From contig NZ_SPHL01000013.1 of NCBI RefSeq assembly GCF_005844425.1, positions 1 to 38,961 on the forward strand: 38,961 nucleotides of DNA. Reading direction: 5' to 3'. The notes beneath the pieces were generated by a model. That model worked only from the letters and a program-made list of their open reading frames with translations, made no database searches and was not told the DNA's origin. How positions within the stretch are numbered: the stretch's first letter is position 1; the number at the start of each line of letters is the position of its first letter. Positions 25,644-35,410 of this stretch are shown piece after piece. This DNA comes from Anaerofustis stercorihominis (GTDB lineage Bacteria; Bacillota; Clostridia; Eubacteriales; Anaerofustaceae). A program made the translations under genes and the position numbers.

Positions 25644-26873
25644 TTAACGAACTTTTTTATATTTATAAATACTTAAACCTGCTATTCCCACAACGGAAAC
25701 CAATACACCTATAATATAATAAACCATGTTGTTTTCGTCTGATGTATCAACCGATGAAGAAGGTTTATCCGTTGAAATGTTATCTGATTTACCTTCACTC
25801 TTTACACTTTCATTATTTTTATCATCATCGTTTTGAATATTATAATTTGAGTTATCATATCCGCATACACTGCATTTTCCGTTTACATACTCGTGTTCTT
25901 CAAAAACCGCCGTTACAACAACATCGTTTTGAGGCATCGTAAACGATGTTTCCTTCGCATTTTCATCCTTAAAGCTTATCTGAGAACTATCCGAGCTCCA
26001 CTTTAAAAAGTGTCCGTTTTCATCATTGTCATCTGCTTTCACCGTTACGCTTTGTCCGATACCATAAGAACCGCTTCCCGTTCCCTTCACTACCGTAAGA
26101 TTTTTCTTCTCAAAAGTTATATAATCTGCATACCCCATCCAAACCTGTGCGTTCTTATAGCTTTCCAAGCTTCCGTAAGGAACGTATATTCTATTAATAT
26201 TATGACAATACTGAAATGCCGTAACATTAACAGTAGGAGGAATTTCACTGTTTAAATAAATAGTTTCAAGTGGAGAACAAAGATAAAAAGAATTCAAACC
26301 AATTGCCTGAAGAGTATCGGGTAATGTTATTTCCTTTAAAGAAGAACAATTTGCAAATAATCCTGTTTCAATGGATGTTATCTTTCCAAAAATAGTTACT
26401 TTCTCTAAAGATCGACAACGATTAAATACCCCTCCATCCATTGAAACAACACTTTCTGGTATAGTTATTTCCTCCAAAGCAATACACTCTTCAAATGCAG
26501 AAGCACCTATTGAAACAAGAGTGTCCGGAAACGTTATTGTTTTTAAAGAAGCACATTGAAAAAACGCCTTACTTTCAATGGAAGTAATTAAATACTCGTT
26601 CCCATTAATATCTGCTATTTTTCCCGTTAAATCCAAATTCGTAAATGTTGCACCATCGTTCTTTCCTATGGAAAGTTCGTTTCCCGATGCCGTTACGTTT
26701 CTTATTACCAATGTATCATCTTCACTGTTCGTTAAAGTTTCAGCATTGACATCATATGTCCAATCTCCCGTTGCCGCAAAACTTATATTTGGCATAAAAC
26801 AGAACATAAACGTAAAACATACCACAGCCATTAAAATATATTTGAGTATTTTTTTCTTCATTATTTTTCTCAT
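25644..26873 (-). CDS. BspA-type leucine-rich-repeat surface protein with C-terminal membrane anchor
   Basis: 409 residues. A Lys-rich signal peptide has a likely cut after SFA (33/34). About six LRR_5/BspA-type repeats follow (about 75-230; pattern 'C.SL..ITLPDTL..IG...F..C'). Then come an InlB/'bacterial repeat'-like beta module (about 255-325, LTVVKGTGSGSYGIGQSVTV to NDVVVTAVFEE), a C.VCGY motif near 335, a Ser/Asp/Lys-rich stalk and a C-terminal membrane segment with a KYKKVR tail (383-409). No LPXTG is present, so it is membrane-anchored rather than sortase-linked. Such proteins bind host or bacterial partners. The start is uncertain: no good SD before 26873, and the ATG at 26861 is an alternative. 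The gene looks richer in G/C than its neighbours, which hints at transfer. Confidence 0.85.
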   Translation of the reverse strand: MRKIMKKKILKYILMAVVCFTFMFCFMPNISFAATGDWTYDVNAETLTNSEDDTLVIRNVTASGNELSIGKNDGATFTNLDLTGKIADINGNEYLITSIESKAFFQCASLKTITFPDTLVSIGASAFEECIALEEITIPESVVSMDGGVFNRCRSLEKVTIFGKITSIETGLFANCSSLKEITLPDTLQAIGLNSFYLCSPLETIYLNSEIPPTVNVTAFQYCHNINRIYVPYGSLESYKNAQVWMGYADYITFEKKNLTVVKGTGSGSYGIGQSVTVKADDNDENGHFLKWSSDSSQISFKDENAKETSFTMPQNDVVVTAVFEEHEYVNGKCSVCGYDNSNYNIQNDDDKNNESVKSEGKSDNISTDKPSSSVDTSDENNMVYYIIGVLVSVVGIAGLSIYKYKKVR

Positions 26874-26932
26874 TTAATTTTAATGTTATATGTTATGATT
26901 ATTTTACCATATCGGCTGTTTATTTGTATATC

Positions 26933-26956
26933 ACCCGTTTTTCATAAAAAATGGGT
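26933..26956. repeat. Hairpin in the 216-base gap upstream of the LRR gene
   Basis: A ten-base-pair inverted repeat ACCCGTTTTT/AAAAATGGGT (one G-T pair) with a CATA loop, 60-85 bases upstream of the LRR start. It is not followed by a T-run on the minus strand, so it is not a clear terminator. It could be an operator. The gap also holds the terminator of the upstream giant gene; I see no strong promoter. Confidence 0.35.
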
Positions 26957-27047
26957 ATAATGACTACACACACTTTAAATACAAATTTTATTACTGTATC
27001 TCATAAAAAATATTTTATAAATCAAAACTTCATTTTAATTTATAAAA

Positions 27048-27083
27048 TATAAAAAAGAGTTTTAGAAATATCTAAAACTCTTT
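27048..27083 (-). terminator. Intrinsic terminator of the activase gene
   Basis: A perfect 13-bp stem AAAGAGTTTTAGA/TCTAAAACTCTTT (27054-27066, 27071-27083) with a four-base loop, followed by a T-run on the minus strand. It lies six bases past the stop codon. Confidence 0.9.
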
Positions 27084-27089
27084 AAATAT

Positions 27090-30000
27090 TTATGCATCGA
27101 CAGTTTCAGCTTCAAGAACTTCTTTTAAATTCATATTTGCTTGAGAAAGCATAAGCTTGATTCTGTTAAGCTGATTAACTTCACTTGCTCCAGGGTCGTA
27201 GTCTATTGCAACAATATTTGATAAAGGATACATTTCTCTTATTTTCTTAATTACCCCTTTACCAACGACGTGGTTTGGAAGGCAACCGAAAGGTTGTGTA
27301 CAAACAACATTGTTTACGCCTGATTTAATAAGTTCTAAAATTTCACCTGTTAAGAACCAGCCTTCTCCTGTCTGATTACCAACAGATACAACATCATTTG
27401 CATAATAAGCAAGTTTATTTATTTGATTTGGCGCATTAAAGTGTACGCTCTTTGCACATTCTTCTTTATAAACTTTCCTGTATGTTTCTATAAAGTTTAT
27501 TCCTAAATTGGATATTGTTGCGCTGATTTTCTTCATACCAAGTTTATCTGATTTAAAGTTATTGTTATAGAAACAGTATAATAAGAAATCAAGAAGATCC
27601 GGCATAACGGCTTCCGCTCCTTCTTTTTCAAGTAAGTCTACCAAATGATTATTTGCTCCGGGAAGGAATTTAACAAGAATTTCACCTACTATTCCAACTT
27701 TTGGTTTAACTTCATTTGTAATTGGAAGTTCATCAAACTCTCTTATAATATTTCTTATGTTTTCATGGAAAACTTTTTTAGAAGAACGAGGTTTTGATAA
27801 ATCTTTTATACATTTTTCTTCCCATTTTTTATGAAGTAAATCTGCAGAACCTTTTACTACTTCGTAAGGTCTCATTCTATATAACACTCTCATAAACAAA
27901 TCGCCGTAAACAACAGCCTGCAAACCTTTGTTTAAAAGTTTAGGTGTTATTTTAAATCCTTCGTTTGTTTCTATTCCGTTTGCATTTAGGGAAATTACAG
28001 GAATATGTCCCATTCCGGCATTTTCAAGAGCTCTACGAATAAATCCGATATAGTTTGTCGCTCTGCATCCTCCACCTGTTTGAGTTATCATTATGGCAAC
28101 TTTGTCAGTATCGTATTTACCTGAATTCAATGCTTCCATAATTTGGCCAACAACAATCAAAGAAGGATAACAAGCATCGTTATTTACATATTTTAGCCCT
28201 ATATCAACAGCTGTTTTACTATCATCTTGTAATGCTTCATACTTATACCCACAAGCATTAAGAGCAGCTTCAAACAATGAGAAATGTATAGGAGACATTT
28301 GAGGAGAAAGAATTGTATAATCTTTCTTCATTTCCTTTGTAAATTCAACTCTTTCATAGCTTGATTTTTTTATTTTTCTCTTTGTTTTTTTCTTATCTCT
28401 TATTTTAAGTGTTGCAAGAAGTGAACGAATTCTGATTCTTGCAGCTCCTAAGTTATTTACTTCATCAATTTTAAGTACAGTATGAATTTTTCCTGCAGAA
28501 GATAAGATATCTTTTACCCCGTCAACAGTAACAGCATCAAGACCACAACCAAATGAGTTAAGTTGTACAAGATCAATATTATCTTTTGTCTTTACAAAGC
28601 TTGCAGCTTTATATAATCTTGAATGATACATCCATTGATCCATTACAATAAGAGGTCTTTCAACTTCACCAAGATGAGAAACGCTGTCTTCGGTTAATAC
28701 TGCAATACCATAAGAGTTTATCATTTTATCAATACCATGATTTACCTCAGGGTCTACATGATATGGTCTGCCGGCAAGAACAATCCCTCTCTTTCCTGTT
28801 TCATCAAGATATTTTACTACTTCTTCGCCTTTTTTCGCTATTTTTTCTCTTACGTTTAAAAGCTCATCCCAAGCTTTATCAACGGCTTTTGAAACATCAT
28901 TTTTATCTAAGTCAAAACCTGTTTCTCCACCTTTTGTAAATTCTCTAATTATTCCTTCTTTTATTGTATTTTTATTTGTAAATGCAAAGAAAGGATTTAA
29001 AAATTTAACATTTTCACTTTCGATTTCTTCGACATTATTTTTGATGTTTTCTGCATAAGATGTAACAATAGGACAGTTATAATGGTTTCCTGCTTCAGGT
29101 GTTTCATCTCTTTCATAAGGAATACAAGGATAGAATATAGTTTTTATTCCTTGTCTTATTAAATATGTAACATGTCCATGAGAAAGTTTTGCAGGATAAC
29201 ATTCTGATTCACTTGGAATTGATTCAATTCCATATTCATAAAGTTTTCTCGTTGATACAGGAGAAAGAACAACTCTAAACTTAAGCTCTTTAAATAAAGT
29301 AGCCCAGAAAGGATAGTTTTCATACATATTAAGAACTCTTGGAATACCTACAGTTCCGTTTATTGCTTCTTCCTCACTCAACGGTTCATAATCAAAAGTT
29401 ATTTCATTTTTATATTCAAACAAGTTTATATCAGTCGCCTTATCTTTATGTATTCCAGCCCCTTTTTCGCATCTGTTTCCTGTTATAAACTTTCTTTTAC
29501 CACCGTCAAAACTATTTATTGTAAGATAGCAGTTATTTGTACATCCCTTACATCTTGTTGTAACAGTAGTATATGTAAGTTTATTTATTCCTTCCAAGTC
29601 AAGCATGGAAGTTTCTTTTCCTTCTTCATATCTTTCTTTTGCTATCAAAGCAGCACCAAAGGCTCCCATAATTCCTGCAATATCAGGTCTTACGGCATCA
29701 TGTCCCGAAATTTTTTCAAAGGCTCTTAAAACAGCATCATTATAGAAAGTTCCACCTTGAACAACAACGTGTTTTCCAAGATCATCAGGATTTGTTAATT
29801 TTATTATTTTATATAATGCATTTTTTATAACTGAATAAGCAAGTCCTGCAGAAATATCGCTTACCGGTGCACCTTCTTTTTGAGCTTGTTTAACGTTTGA
29901 ATTCATAAATACAGTACATCTTGTTCCAAGGTCTATAGGATTTTTTGCAAACAAAGCTTCTTTTGCGAAATCTTCAACGCTGTAATCAAGAGATTTAGCA

Positions 30001-31364
30001 AAAGTTTCAATAAATGAACCACATCCTGAAGAACAAGCTTCGTTAAGAAGTACATTATCAACAGAACCATTCTTTATCTTTATGCACTTCATATCTTGAC
30101 CGCCAATATCCAAAATACAATCAACTTTTGGATCAAAGAAAGATGCAGCATAATAATGAGCTATTGTTTCAACTTCTCCTTCATCTAGCATAAGAGCTGA
30201 TTTTACCAAATCTTCCCCATAACCTGTTGAACATGAATAAACAATTTTTGCATCTTTTGGAAGTTTTGAATAAATATCTCTCATTGCTTTCATGGTAGTT
30301 TCCAAAACAGAACCATTATTACTGCTGTAGAAAGAATATAACAAATCTCCGTCTTCACTGCAAAGTGCAAGTTTTGTTGTTGTAGACCCCGCATCTATAC
30401 CAAGATAACAATTTCCTTTATAGTTTTCCAAACTACCTTTTTTTACTGTATGAACAGCATGTCTTTTTGTAAAATCTTCATAATCTTCCTTACTTTCAAA
30501 AAGACTTTCCATTCTTTTTATTTCACTATTTAGCTTTATCTCACTATTTAATCTTGTTTCTAATTCTTCTAATGTAATATTTTCTTTTTCTTCACTGCTT
30601 AAAGCTGCCCCTATGGCTGCAAACAAGTGCGGATTTTCTGGAGATATTACATTTTCATCTTCTAAATTAAGAGTTCTTATAAAAGCTTTTTTAAGTTCAC
30701 TCATAAAATAAAGAGGACCACCTAAGAAAGCAACATTACCTCTTATTGGTTTACCACAAGCAAGCCCGCTTATTGTTTGATTAACAACAGCTTGGAAAAT
30801 AGAAGCTGCAAGATTTTCTCTTGTTGCGCCTTCATTAATAAGCGGTTGTATATCACTTTTTGCAAATACCCCGCATCTTGCGGCAATAGGATATATATTT
30901 TTATAATCCTTCGCAAGTTCATTAAGTCCGTTGGCGTCTGTTTTTAACAATGAAGCCATTTGATCAATAAAAGAACCTGTACCTCCTGCACATATACCAT
31001 TCATTCTCTGTTCTATTCCACCGTCAAAATAGATAATTTTGGCATCTTCTCCACCAATCTCTATTGCTACATCGGTATTTGGATGAAATTTTCTAAGAAC
31101 AGTTGAAACCGCAACAACTTCTTGAACGAAAGGAATATTTAAGTAACTTGATAGGCTAAGCCCACCTGAACCTGTTATAACCGGGTAAATTTTACAATCC
31201 CCTATTTTATCTAAAGCCTCTTTTATCATACTTAAAAGAGTATCTTGAATATTTGCAAAATGTCTTTCATATTTTGAATATAAAATATTATTATCAATGT
31301 CCATAATGACTACTTTAACAGTAGTCGAGCCAATATCTACACCTAATTTATTAATTGATTCCAT
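27090..31364 (-). CDS. Giant 2-hydroxyacyl-CoA dehydratase activase-related protein (double BadF/HgdC domain)
   Basis: 1424 residues. Two ASKHA-ATPase activator domains come first: 6 to about 262 ([11 protein letters not shown]125 in [10 protein letters not shown]164 in ARCGVF) and about 320-580 ([11 protein letters not shown]444/C448 in [10 protein letters not shown]483 in TRCTVF). Each keeps the Cys pair that in HgdC holds a [4Fe-4S] cluster between subunits. A Cys-rich bridge follows (C605, C608, C612, C632), then a DUF2229-like region from about 670 and a C-terminal HgdB-like region (about 1040-1400; [15 protein letters not shown]). This one-chain architecture is common in anaerobic Firmicutes. 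The reaction is unknown; ATP-driven low-potential electron transfer is expected. It has its own promoter and terminator and no dehydratase genes nearby. The linker has a tandem LNSEIK repeat. Confidence 0.9.
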   Translation of the reverse strand: MESINKLGVDIGSTTVKVVIMDIDNNILYSKYERHFANIQDTLLSMIKEALDKIGDCKIYPVITGSGGLSLSSYLNIPFVQEVVAVSTVLRKFHPNTDVAIEIGGEDAKIIYFDGGIEQRMNGICAGGTGSFIDQMASLLKTDANGLNELAKDYKNIYPIAARCGVFAKSDIQPLINEGATRENLAASIFQAVVNQTISGLACGKPIRGNVAFLGGPLYFMSELKKAFIRTLNLEDENVISPENPHLFAAIGAALSSEEKENITLEELETRLNSEIKLNSEIKRMESLFESKEDYEDFTKRHAVHTVKKGSLENYKGNCYLGIDAGSTTTKLALCSEDGDLLYSFYSSNNGSVLETTMKAMRDIYSKLPKDAKIVYSCSTGYGEDLVKSALMLDEGEVETIAHYYAASFFDPKVDCILDIGGQDMKCIKIKNGSVDNVLLNEACSSGCGSFIETFAKSLDYSVEDFAKEALFAKNPIDLGTRCTVFMNSNVKQAQKEGAPVSDISAGLAYSVIKNALYKIIKLTNPDDLGKHVVVQGGTFYNDAVLRAFEKISGHDAVRPDIAGIMGAFGAALIAKERYEEGKETSMLDLEGINKLTYTTVTTRCKGCTNNCYLTINSFDGGKRKFITGNRCEKGAGIHKDKATDINLFEYKNEITFDYEPLSEEEAINGTVGIPRVLNMYENYPFWATLFKELKFRVVLSPVSTRKLYEYGIESIPSESECYPAKLSHGHVTYLIRQGIKTIFYPCIPYERDETPEAGNHYNCPIVTSYAENIKNNVEEIESENVKFLNPFFAFTNKNTIKEGIIREFTKGGETGFDLDKNDVSKAVDKAWDELLNVREKIAKKGEEVVKYLDETGKRGIVLAGRPYHVDPEVNHGIDKMINSYGIAVLTEDSVSHLGEVERPLIVMDQWMYHSRLYKAASFVKTKDNIDLVQLNSFGCGLDAVTVDGVKDILSSAGKIHTVLKIDEVNNLGAARIRIRSLLATLKIRDKKKTKRKIKKSSYERVEFTKEMKKDYTILSPQMSPIHFSLFEAALNACGYKYEALQDDSKTAVDIGLKYVNNDACYPSLIVVGQIMEALNSGKYDTDKVAIMITQTGGGCRATNYIGFIRRALENAGMGHIPVISLNANGIETNEGFKITPKLLNKGLQAVVYGDLFMRVLYRMRPYEVVKGSADLLHKKWEEKCIKDLSKPRSSKKVFHENIRNIIREFDELPITNEVKPKVGIVGEILVKFLPGANNHLVDLLEKEGAEAVMPDLLDFLLYCFYNNNFKSDKLGMKKISATISNLGINFIETYRKVYKEECAKSVHFNAPNQINKLAYYANDVVSVGNQTGEGWFLTGEILELIKSGVNNVVCTQPFGCLPNHVVGKGVIKKIREMYPLSNIVAIDYDPGASEVNQLNRIKLMLSQANMNLKEVLEAETVDA
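30516..30551 (-). repeat. Tandem 18-base repeat in the activase linker
   Basis: Two adjacent 18-base copies (30534-30551 and 30516-30533) with three differences encode LNSEIK twice in the linker between the two activase domains. This is probably replication slippage within a tolerant linker. Confidence 0.7.
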
Positions 31365-31391
31365 TACACCCCTCCCAAATAATTATCATTT

Positions 31392-31420
31392 ATTATAATT
31401 CTTTAAATTTTAAATAGCAA
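31392..31420 (-). promoter_or_regulatory. Promoter of the giant activase gene
   Basis: On the minus strand -35 TTGCTA (31420-31415), 17 bases, -10 TATAAT (31397-31392), placed directly after the Lrp-gene terminator and 27 bases before the activase start. The SD is GGGAGGGG. Confidence 0.72.
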
Positions 31421-31454
31421 TAAAAAAGCCGAAAATTAGAAGCAATTTTCGACT
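31421..31454 (-). terminator. Intrinsic terminator of the Lrp/AsnC gene
   Basis: An 11-bp stem (31444-31454 with 31427-31437, one G-T pair), a six-base loop and a T-run on the minus strand. Confidence 0.85.
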
Positions 31455-31481
31455 ATTTTTCATATTTATTTCATTTTTATA

Positions 31482-31907
31482 TCAAAAAATATTATCTTTT
31501 ACATGAGCATACATAACAACAAATGTTTCTGTTGTTCCAAATTGTTGTGCTCCTTCAAGAAGCTCTGCAAGGTGAGTTGTACTTGTTACATAAGCTTTTA
31601 TTATTAGAGAATACTGCCCCGTTAAATAATAAAATTCGCTTATTTCACTTGTATTATTTGCAAACTCCTTAAATTCATCATACTTACTTGCGGGCATATC
31701 TATGGTAATAAATACGGTTATCCCTTGACCAAGTTTTTCTCTGTTTATTATAGCTTTATAAGCAGTAATTATTCCTTTTTGTTCTAATCTTTTTACTCTT
31801 TCAGCAACAGCAGGAGCAGATAAGCCAAGCTCGTTTGCCAAATTCTTCATTGTAATTCTTCCGTCAACATTTAATCTTTCTAGTATTTTTCTATCAATTA
31901 CATCCAT
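31482..31907 (-). CDS. Lrp/AsnC family transcriptional regulator
   Basis: 141 residues. The N-terminal helix-turn-helix (DRKILERLNVDGRITMKNLANELGLSAPAVAERVKRLE) is followed by a RAM/AsnC effector domain with the family's GQYSLIIKAYV strand. These regulators respond to amino acids and form octamers. It is followed by its own terminator and then the activase gene, which has a separate promoter; control of that gene is possible but only inferred from position. GGGGAG lies 11 bases before the ATG. Confidence 0.92.
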   Translation of the reverse strand: MDVIDRKILERLNVDGRITMKNLANELGLSAPAVAERVKRLEQKGIITAYKAIINREKLGQGITVFITIDMPASKYDEFKEFANNTSEISEFYYLTGQYSLIIKAYVTSTTHLAELLEGAQQFGTTETFVVMYAHVKDNIF

Positions 31908-31972
31908 TTTTTTTCTTACTCCCCGGTAATAATTTGCTACTTATAAAATATATTACAACATTTAATTAAAAT

Positions 31973-32002
31973 AATAAAGAATTTTTTTTAAATTACTTTA
32001 TT
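31973..32002 (-). terminator. Weak hairpin after metK
   Basis: A seven- plus four-base-pair A/T-rich stem with a bulge directly follows the metK stop (31973-31983 with 31991-32002). The tail is only moderately T-rich, so read-through into the Lrp gene is possible. Confidence 0.35.
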
Positions 32003-33163
32003 TTATAAATATTTTTTTAAATCTTCTACTTTATCTAATTTTTCCCAAGGGAATTCACTTCTGCCAAAATGTCCATAAGCTGCTGTTTGTTTATAAATAG
32101 GACGTCTTAAATCAAGATGTTCAATAATTTTTGTAGGTCTTAAATCAAAGTTTTCATTTATTATTTCAACTATTTTATCATCACTTAATTTTGATGTACC
32201 ATAAGTATTTACATATATACTTACAGGTTTTGCAACCCCGATTGCATATGCAACTTCAATTTCAATCTTTTCACATATACCGCTTGCAACAATATTTTTT
32301 GCAATGTATCTTGCCATATATGAAGCACTTCTATCTACCTTTGTAGGATCTTTCCCTGAAAAGGCCCCGCCGCCATGTCTTGCATATCCGCCATATGTAT
32401 CTACGATTATTTTTCTTCCTGTAAGTCCACTGTCTCCTTGAGGTCCGCCTATTACGAATCTTCCTGTAGGATTAATAAAGTATTTTGTATTTTCGTCTAA
32501 AAGATTTTCATCTATAACTTCTTTTATAACATACTCTATCATGTCATGTTTAATTGTATCTAAAGATACTTTTTCATCATGTTGTGTTGATATAACAACT
32601 GTATCAACTCTTACAGGCTTATCGCCTTCATACTCAACAGTTACTTGAGTTTTTCCGTCAGGTCTTAAATATTCTAAAGTTTTATTTTCTCTTACTTCTG
32701 TTAATTTTAAAGCAAGTTTATTTGCAAGCGAGATAGGAAGAGGCATATATTCTTCTGTTTCACTGCAGGCAAAACCAAACATTATACCTTGATCTCCTGC
32801 TCCGTTTTCTTCTTCATCTTCTTTAGCATCAAGAGATTTATCAACGCCCATTGCAATATCGCTTGATTGCTCATCTATTGATGTGATAATGCCACATGTA
32901 TTTCCATCAAAGCCAAATTTGGCTCTTGTATACCCAATATCTGTAATTGTTTTTCTTACGGTTTTGGGAATATCTACATATCCGCTTGTAGTTATTTCTC
33001 CCATTACAAGAACAAGTCCCGTATTTATTGCACATTCACATGCAACTCTGGCATTTGGATCTTGTTCTAAAATAGCATCCAATACGCTGTCACTTATTTG
33101 GTCACATATTTTATCCGGATGACCTTTTGTAACAGATTCTGATGTAAAAAAGTGTTTATTCAT
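32003..33163 (-). CDS. metK: S-adenosylmethionine synthetase
   Basis: 386 residues. Motifs: [16 protein letters not shown] near the start, the [12 protein letters not shown] loop, and [16 protein letters not shown] (methionine/phosphate-binding). It makes SAM from methionine and ATP as a cytosolic tetramer. GGGAGG lies five bases before the ATG. It is preceded by a complete SAM-I riboswitch with terminator, so its product shuts off its own transcription. Confidence 0.97.
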   Translation of the reverse strand: MNKHFFTSESVTKGHPDKICDQISDSVLDAILEQDPNARVACECAINTGLVLVMGEITTSGYVDIPKTVRKTITDIGYTRAKFGFDGNTCGIITSIDEQSSDIAMGVDKSLDAKEDEEENGAGDQGIMFGFACSETEEYMPLPISLANKLALKLTEVRENKTLEYLRPDGKTQVTVEYEGDKPVRVDTVVISTQHDEKVSLDTIKHDMIEYVIKEVIDENLLDENTKYFINPTGRFVIGGPQGDSGLTGRKIIVDTYGGYARHGGGAFSGKDPTKVDRSASYMARYIAKNIVASGICEKIEIEVAYAIGVAKPVSIYVNTYGTSKLSDDKIVEIINENFDLRPTKIIEHLDLRRPIYKQTAAYGHFGRSEFPWEKLDKVEDLKKYL

Positions 33164-33190
33164 TATTTCCTCCCATTTGTGACCTTAAAT

Positions 33191-33218
33191 AAAAAAATTC
33201 TCATAGGAACCTATGAGA
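33191..33218 (-). terminator. Riboswitch-controlled terminator upstream of metK
   Basis: Stem TCTCATAGG/CCTATGAGA with a tight two-base loop (in practice four) at 33218-33199, followed by ATTTTTTT on the minus strand. Its 5' arm CUCAU can instead pair with AUGAG in the 3' strand of aptamer helix P1, giving the expected antiterminator. Confidence 0.85.
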
Positions 33219-33230
33219 TTAACTGCCTTC

Positions 33231-33325
33231 CTCATCATTCGGAAAAATCCCGTAGGTATTGGCACCGTACAAACTGTCGGTTGCCGGGTTTCATAGTGCC
33301 TATTCACTCCACCACTCTAAATAAG
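33231..33325 (-). ncRNA. SAM-I (S-box) riboswitch controlling metK
   Basis: The minus strand matches the S-box core in order: AGAGTGGTGGAG, then ATGAAACCCGGCAACC, GGTGCCAATACCTACGGG and a final GATGAGG. P1 closes as CUUAUU/GAUGAG with two G-U pairs (33325-33320 with 33236-33231). With SAM bound, P1 is held and the downstream terminator forms; without SAM the P1 3' strand pairs with the terminator arm and metK is read. The 310-base gap between metK and dhaM holds this element, its promoter and the dhaM terminator. Confidence 0.95.
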
Positions 33326-33346
33326 GTCTATTATTTTACAATTGGA

Positions 33347-33375
33347 ATATTACCATATAAATAATATAAAAGCAA
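33347..33375 (-). promoter_or_regulatory. Promoter of the metK riboswitch transcript
   Basis: On the minus strand -35 TTGCTT (33375-33370), 17 bases, -10 TAATAT (33352-33347), about 20 bases upstream of the aptamer. The -10 matches four of six consensus bases. Confidence 0.55.
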
Positions 33376-33400
33376 TAATTTATTTTATTTTATTATAAAA

Positions 33401-33432
33401 TATAAAAAAAGCTGTTATTAAATACAGCTTTT
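33401..33432 (-). terminator. Intrinsic terminator of dhaM
   Basis: A nine-base-pair stem AAAAGCTGT/ACAGCTTTT (33407-33415, 33424-33432) with an eight-base loop and a T-run on the minus strand. Confidence 0.85.
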
Positions 33433-33473
33433 CTAAAATATATTTAATTAATTCTTTATTCTAATATAAAAAA

Positions 33474-33851
33474 TTAAAATTTATTTATTGTTTTACATTC
33501 GTTAACGGCAGTTTTTACTCCCTCAATATCTCCCCCGCTTTGAATTGTAACAGCTGCGGCAATACCACCTTCAACAATTGGTCCATCTATCATATAAGCC
33601 TCGTTCTCACACATATCAAGTGCCATTTCCGTTGTCATTACGGCACTTCCAAGATCCATCATTATAATAACACCATCTCCGCTGTCAGCTTCAGCAATGC
33701 CGTTCATGATTTTTTCCATATCAGTACCGATACTTCCGTCACTTAAACCTCCCGCAGCAACAATTTTTACATCTTTTGCCATTTGTGCAGCAAGTTCTTT
33801 TACTCCAAGAGCAACTTTTTCACTGTGAGAAACAATAACCATACCTAACAT
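33474..33851 (-). CDS. dhaM: DhaM, PTS-dependent dihydroxyacetone kinase phosphoryl donor (EIIA-type)
   Basis: 125 residues, a single EIIA-mannose-like domain. The phospho-accepting histidine falls at H9 (MVIVSHSEKVA). The DLGSAVMTTEMALDM and GPIVEGG segments are characteristic of DhaM. It carries phosphate from HPr to the DhaL-bound ADP for dihydroxyacetone phosphorylation. No dhaK or dhaL is nearby, so the partners lie elsewhere or the protein has another target. Start set at the ATG at 33851, eight bases after GGAGG; an ATG at 33866 overlaps that SD. It has its own extended -10 and terminator. Confidence 0.9.
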   Translation of the reverse strand: MLGMVIVSHSEKVALGVKELAAQMAKDVKIVAAGGLSDGSIGTDMEKIMNGIAEADSGDGVIIMMDLGSAVMTTEMALDMCENEAYMIDGPIVEGGIAAAVTIQSGGDIEGVKTAVNECKTINKF

Positions 33852-33881
33852 AAGAATATCCTCCATTATTTTATTTATAGT

Positions 33882-33890
33882 ATTATATCA
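33882..33890 (-). promoter_or_regulatory. Extended -10 promoter of dhaM
   Basis: TGATATAAT on the minus strand (33890-33882), about 30 bases before the dhaM start and just after the spoIVA terminator. No good -35 is seen. Confidence 0.5.
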
Positions 33891-33905
33891 TAATTATTAA
33901 TATAA

Positions 33906-33935
33906 ACAAAAAAATAAGAGGAAATCCTCTTATTT
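33906..33935 (-). terminator. Intrinsic terminator of spoIVA
   Basis: A ten-base-pair stem AAATAAGAGG/CCTCTTATTT (33912-33921, 33926-33935) overlaps the last base of the stop codon and is followed by a long T-run on the minus strand. Confidence 0.88.
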
Positions 33936-35404
33936 TAAAGCCATAAAATTATAAGTCCACCTCTGCCTGAATTTACAACTCTTGTAAGTGCTTTTTGAAC
34001 TTTTATTTTATTGTCATCTTCAATAGATGTAAGTTTATTTTGCATATTATCGCTTATCATATTTTTTAAATTTCTTCCAAAGAATTCACTTTCCCAAATT
34101 TTTTCTTGATCATTTTTATATTCATCCATTATTTTATCATAAAACACCTGACATTCTTCCTCTGAACCTATTGTAGGACTTATTGATGTTTCTACATTTG
34201 TACATATAATATGAAGTGCAGGAGCAGAGGCTTTTATTTTCACCCCGTGTCTTGAAGATTTATTTATCATTTCAGGCTCATCTAATACATAATCTTCAAA
34301 CTCAGGTGTAACTATTCCATACCCGCTGTTTCTTGCAACATCCAAGGCAGATGCTATTTTTTCATATTCTCTTTTTATATTAGTAAGGGATGAGATAAGC
34401 ATAAATAAATCGGATTCGTTTTCTATAGTAACTCCGTTTTTTTCGTTTAGCATTCCATAAAATACGCTGTTATTTATATTAACATCAATATGTATAACAC
34501 CAAGACTAAGATCTATATTTGATATATTCATTTCAAAATTATCAAATTTCGATTCTTTAATTCCCTTTAAAACTTTATTTAAAGTATCATTCTTATTTGA
34601 ATTTGATAAAATAAAATTATATATTTCCTTGTTTATTTCATCTTCTTTATCTAATAAGTCTGTCCACAAAGGAAGAGAATAGTTAATTTCTTTAACAGGG
34701 AATTCAAACAAAACATCCAAAAGAAGATTTTCGATATCATCAAGAGTCATATTCATAACATCTAAAATAATAACTTTACACCCATACTTTTCTTCCATAC
34801 TCTTACAAAGTTCTTTAGACTTACTGCTTGAAGGATTTTTTGTATTAAGAATTGTAACAAAAGGCTTATTTATGTTTTTTAATTCATTTATTACTTTTTC
34901 TTCTGCTTGAACATAATTTTCTCTATCTATACCGCTTATACTACCGTCTGTTGTTACAACAATCCCTATTGTAGAATGTTTTTCTATAACCTTTTTTGTT
35001 CCTATTTCCGCTGCTTTTTTAAAAGGCATAGGATTTTCATCCCATGGGGTTCTTATCATTCTTTCTTCATTTTCGTCCATATCCCCTATAGCCCCCTCTA
35101 TTACATATCCTACACAATCAACAAGCCTTACATTTAAATCAATTCCTCCCCCAAGAGAAATGTTTGCAGCGGTATTTGGAACGAACTTAGGCTCACAAGT
35201 CATTATTGTTTTTCCCGAACCGCTTTGCGGAAGTTCATCTATGGCTCTTTCCTTTTTAAACTTATTATCTATATTTGGTATAACAAGTTCATCCATAAAT
35301 TTTTTTATAAAAGTGGATTTACCTGTTCTAACGGGTCCTACCACACCTAAATATATATCTTTACCCGTTCTTTTTGATATATCTTCGTATATTCCCAAAT
35401 TCAT
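33935..35404 (-). CDS. spoIVA: Stage IV sporulation protein A (spore coat basement ATPase)
   Basis: 489 residues, near the 492 of B. subtilis. It has the atypical P-loop GPVRTGKST (23-31), the switch-like VDCVGYVIEGA, the TTDGSI strand and the conserved C-terminal end RGGLIILWL. SpoIVA hydrolyses ATP to polymerise on the forespore and forms the base of the coat in the mother cell. Its presence shows that the organism has a sporulation pathway. It follows der by 69 bases; its SD lies in a long hairpin (see 35411-35455). No sigE-type promoter was recognised with confidence. Confidence 0.97.
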   Translation of the reverse strand: MNLGIYEDISKRTGKDIYLGVVGPVRTGKSTFIKKFMDELVIPNIDNKFKKERAIDELPQSGSGKTIMTCEPKFVPNTAANISLGGGIDLNVRLVDCVGYVIEGAIGDMDENEERMIRTPWDENPMPFKKAAEIGTKKVIEKHSTIGIVVTTDGSISGIDRENYVQAEEKVINELKNINKPFVTILNTKNPSSSKSKELCKSMEEKYGCKVIILDVMNMTLDDIENLLLDVLFEFPVKEINYSLPLWTDLLDKEDEINKEIYNFILSNSNKNDTLNKVLKGIKESKFDNFEMNISNIDLSLGVIHIDVNINNSVFYGMLNEKNGVTIENESDLFMLISSLTNIKREYEKIASALDVARNSGYGIVTPEFEDYVLDEPEMINKSSRHGVKIKASAPALHIICTNVETSISPTIGSEEECQVFYDKIMDEYKNDQEKIWESEFFGRNLKNMISDNMQNKLTSIEDDNKIKVQKALTRVVNSGRGGLIILWL

Positions 35405-35410
35405 AAGAAA

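Noticed and set aside
30516-30551. CRISPR-like repeat
   Set aside because: It is a single tandem duplication of 18 bases in coding sequence, with no spacers.
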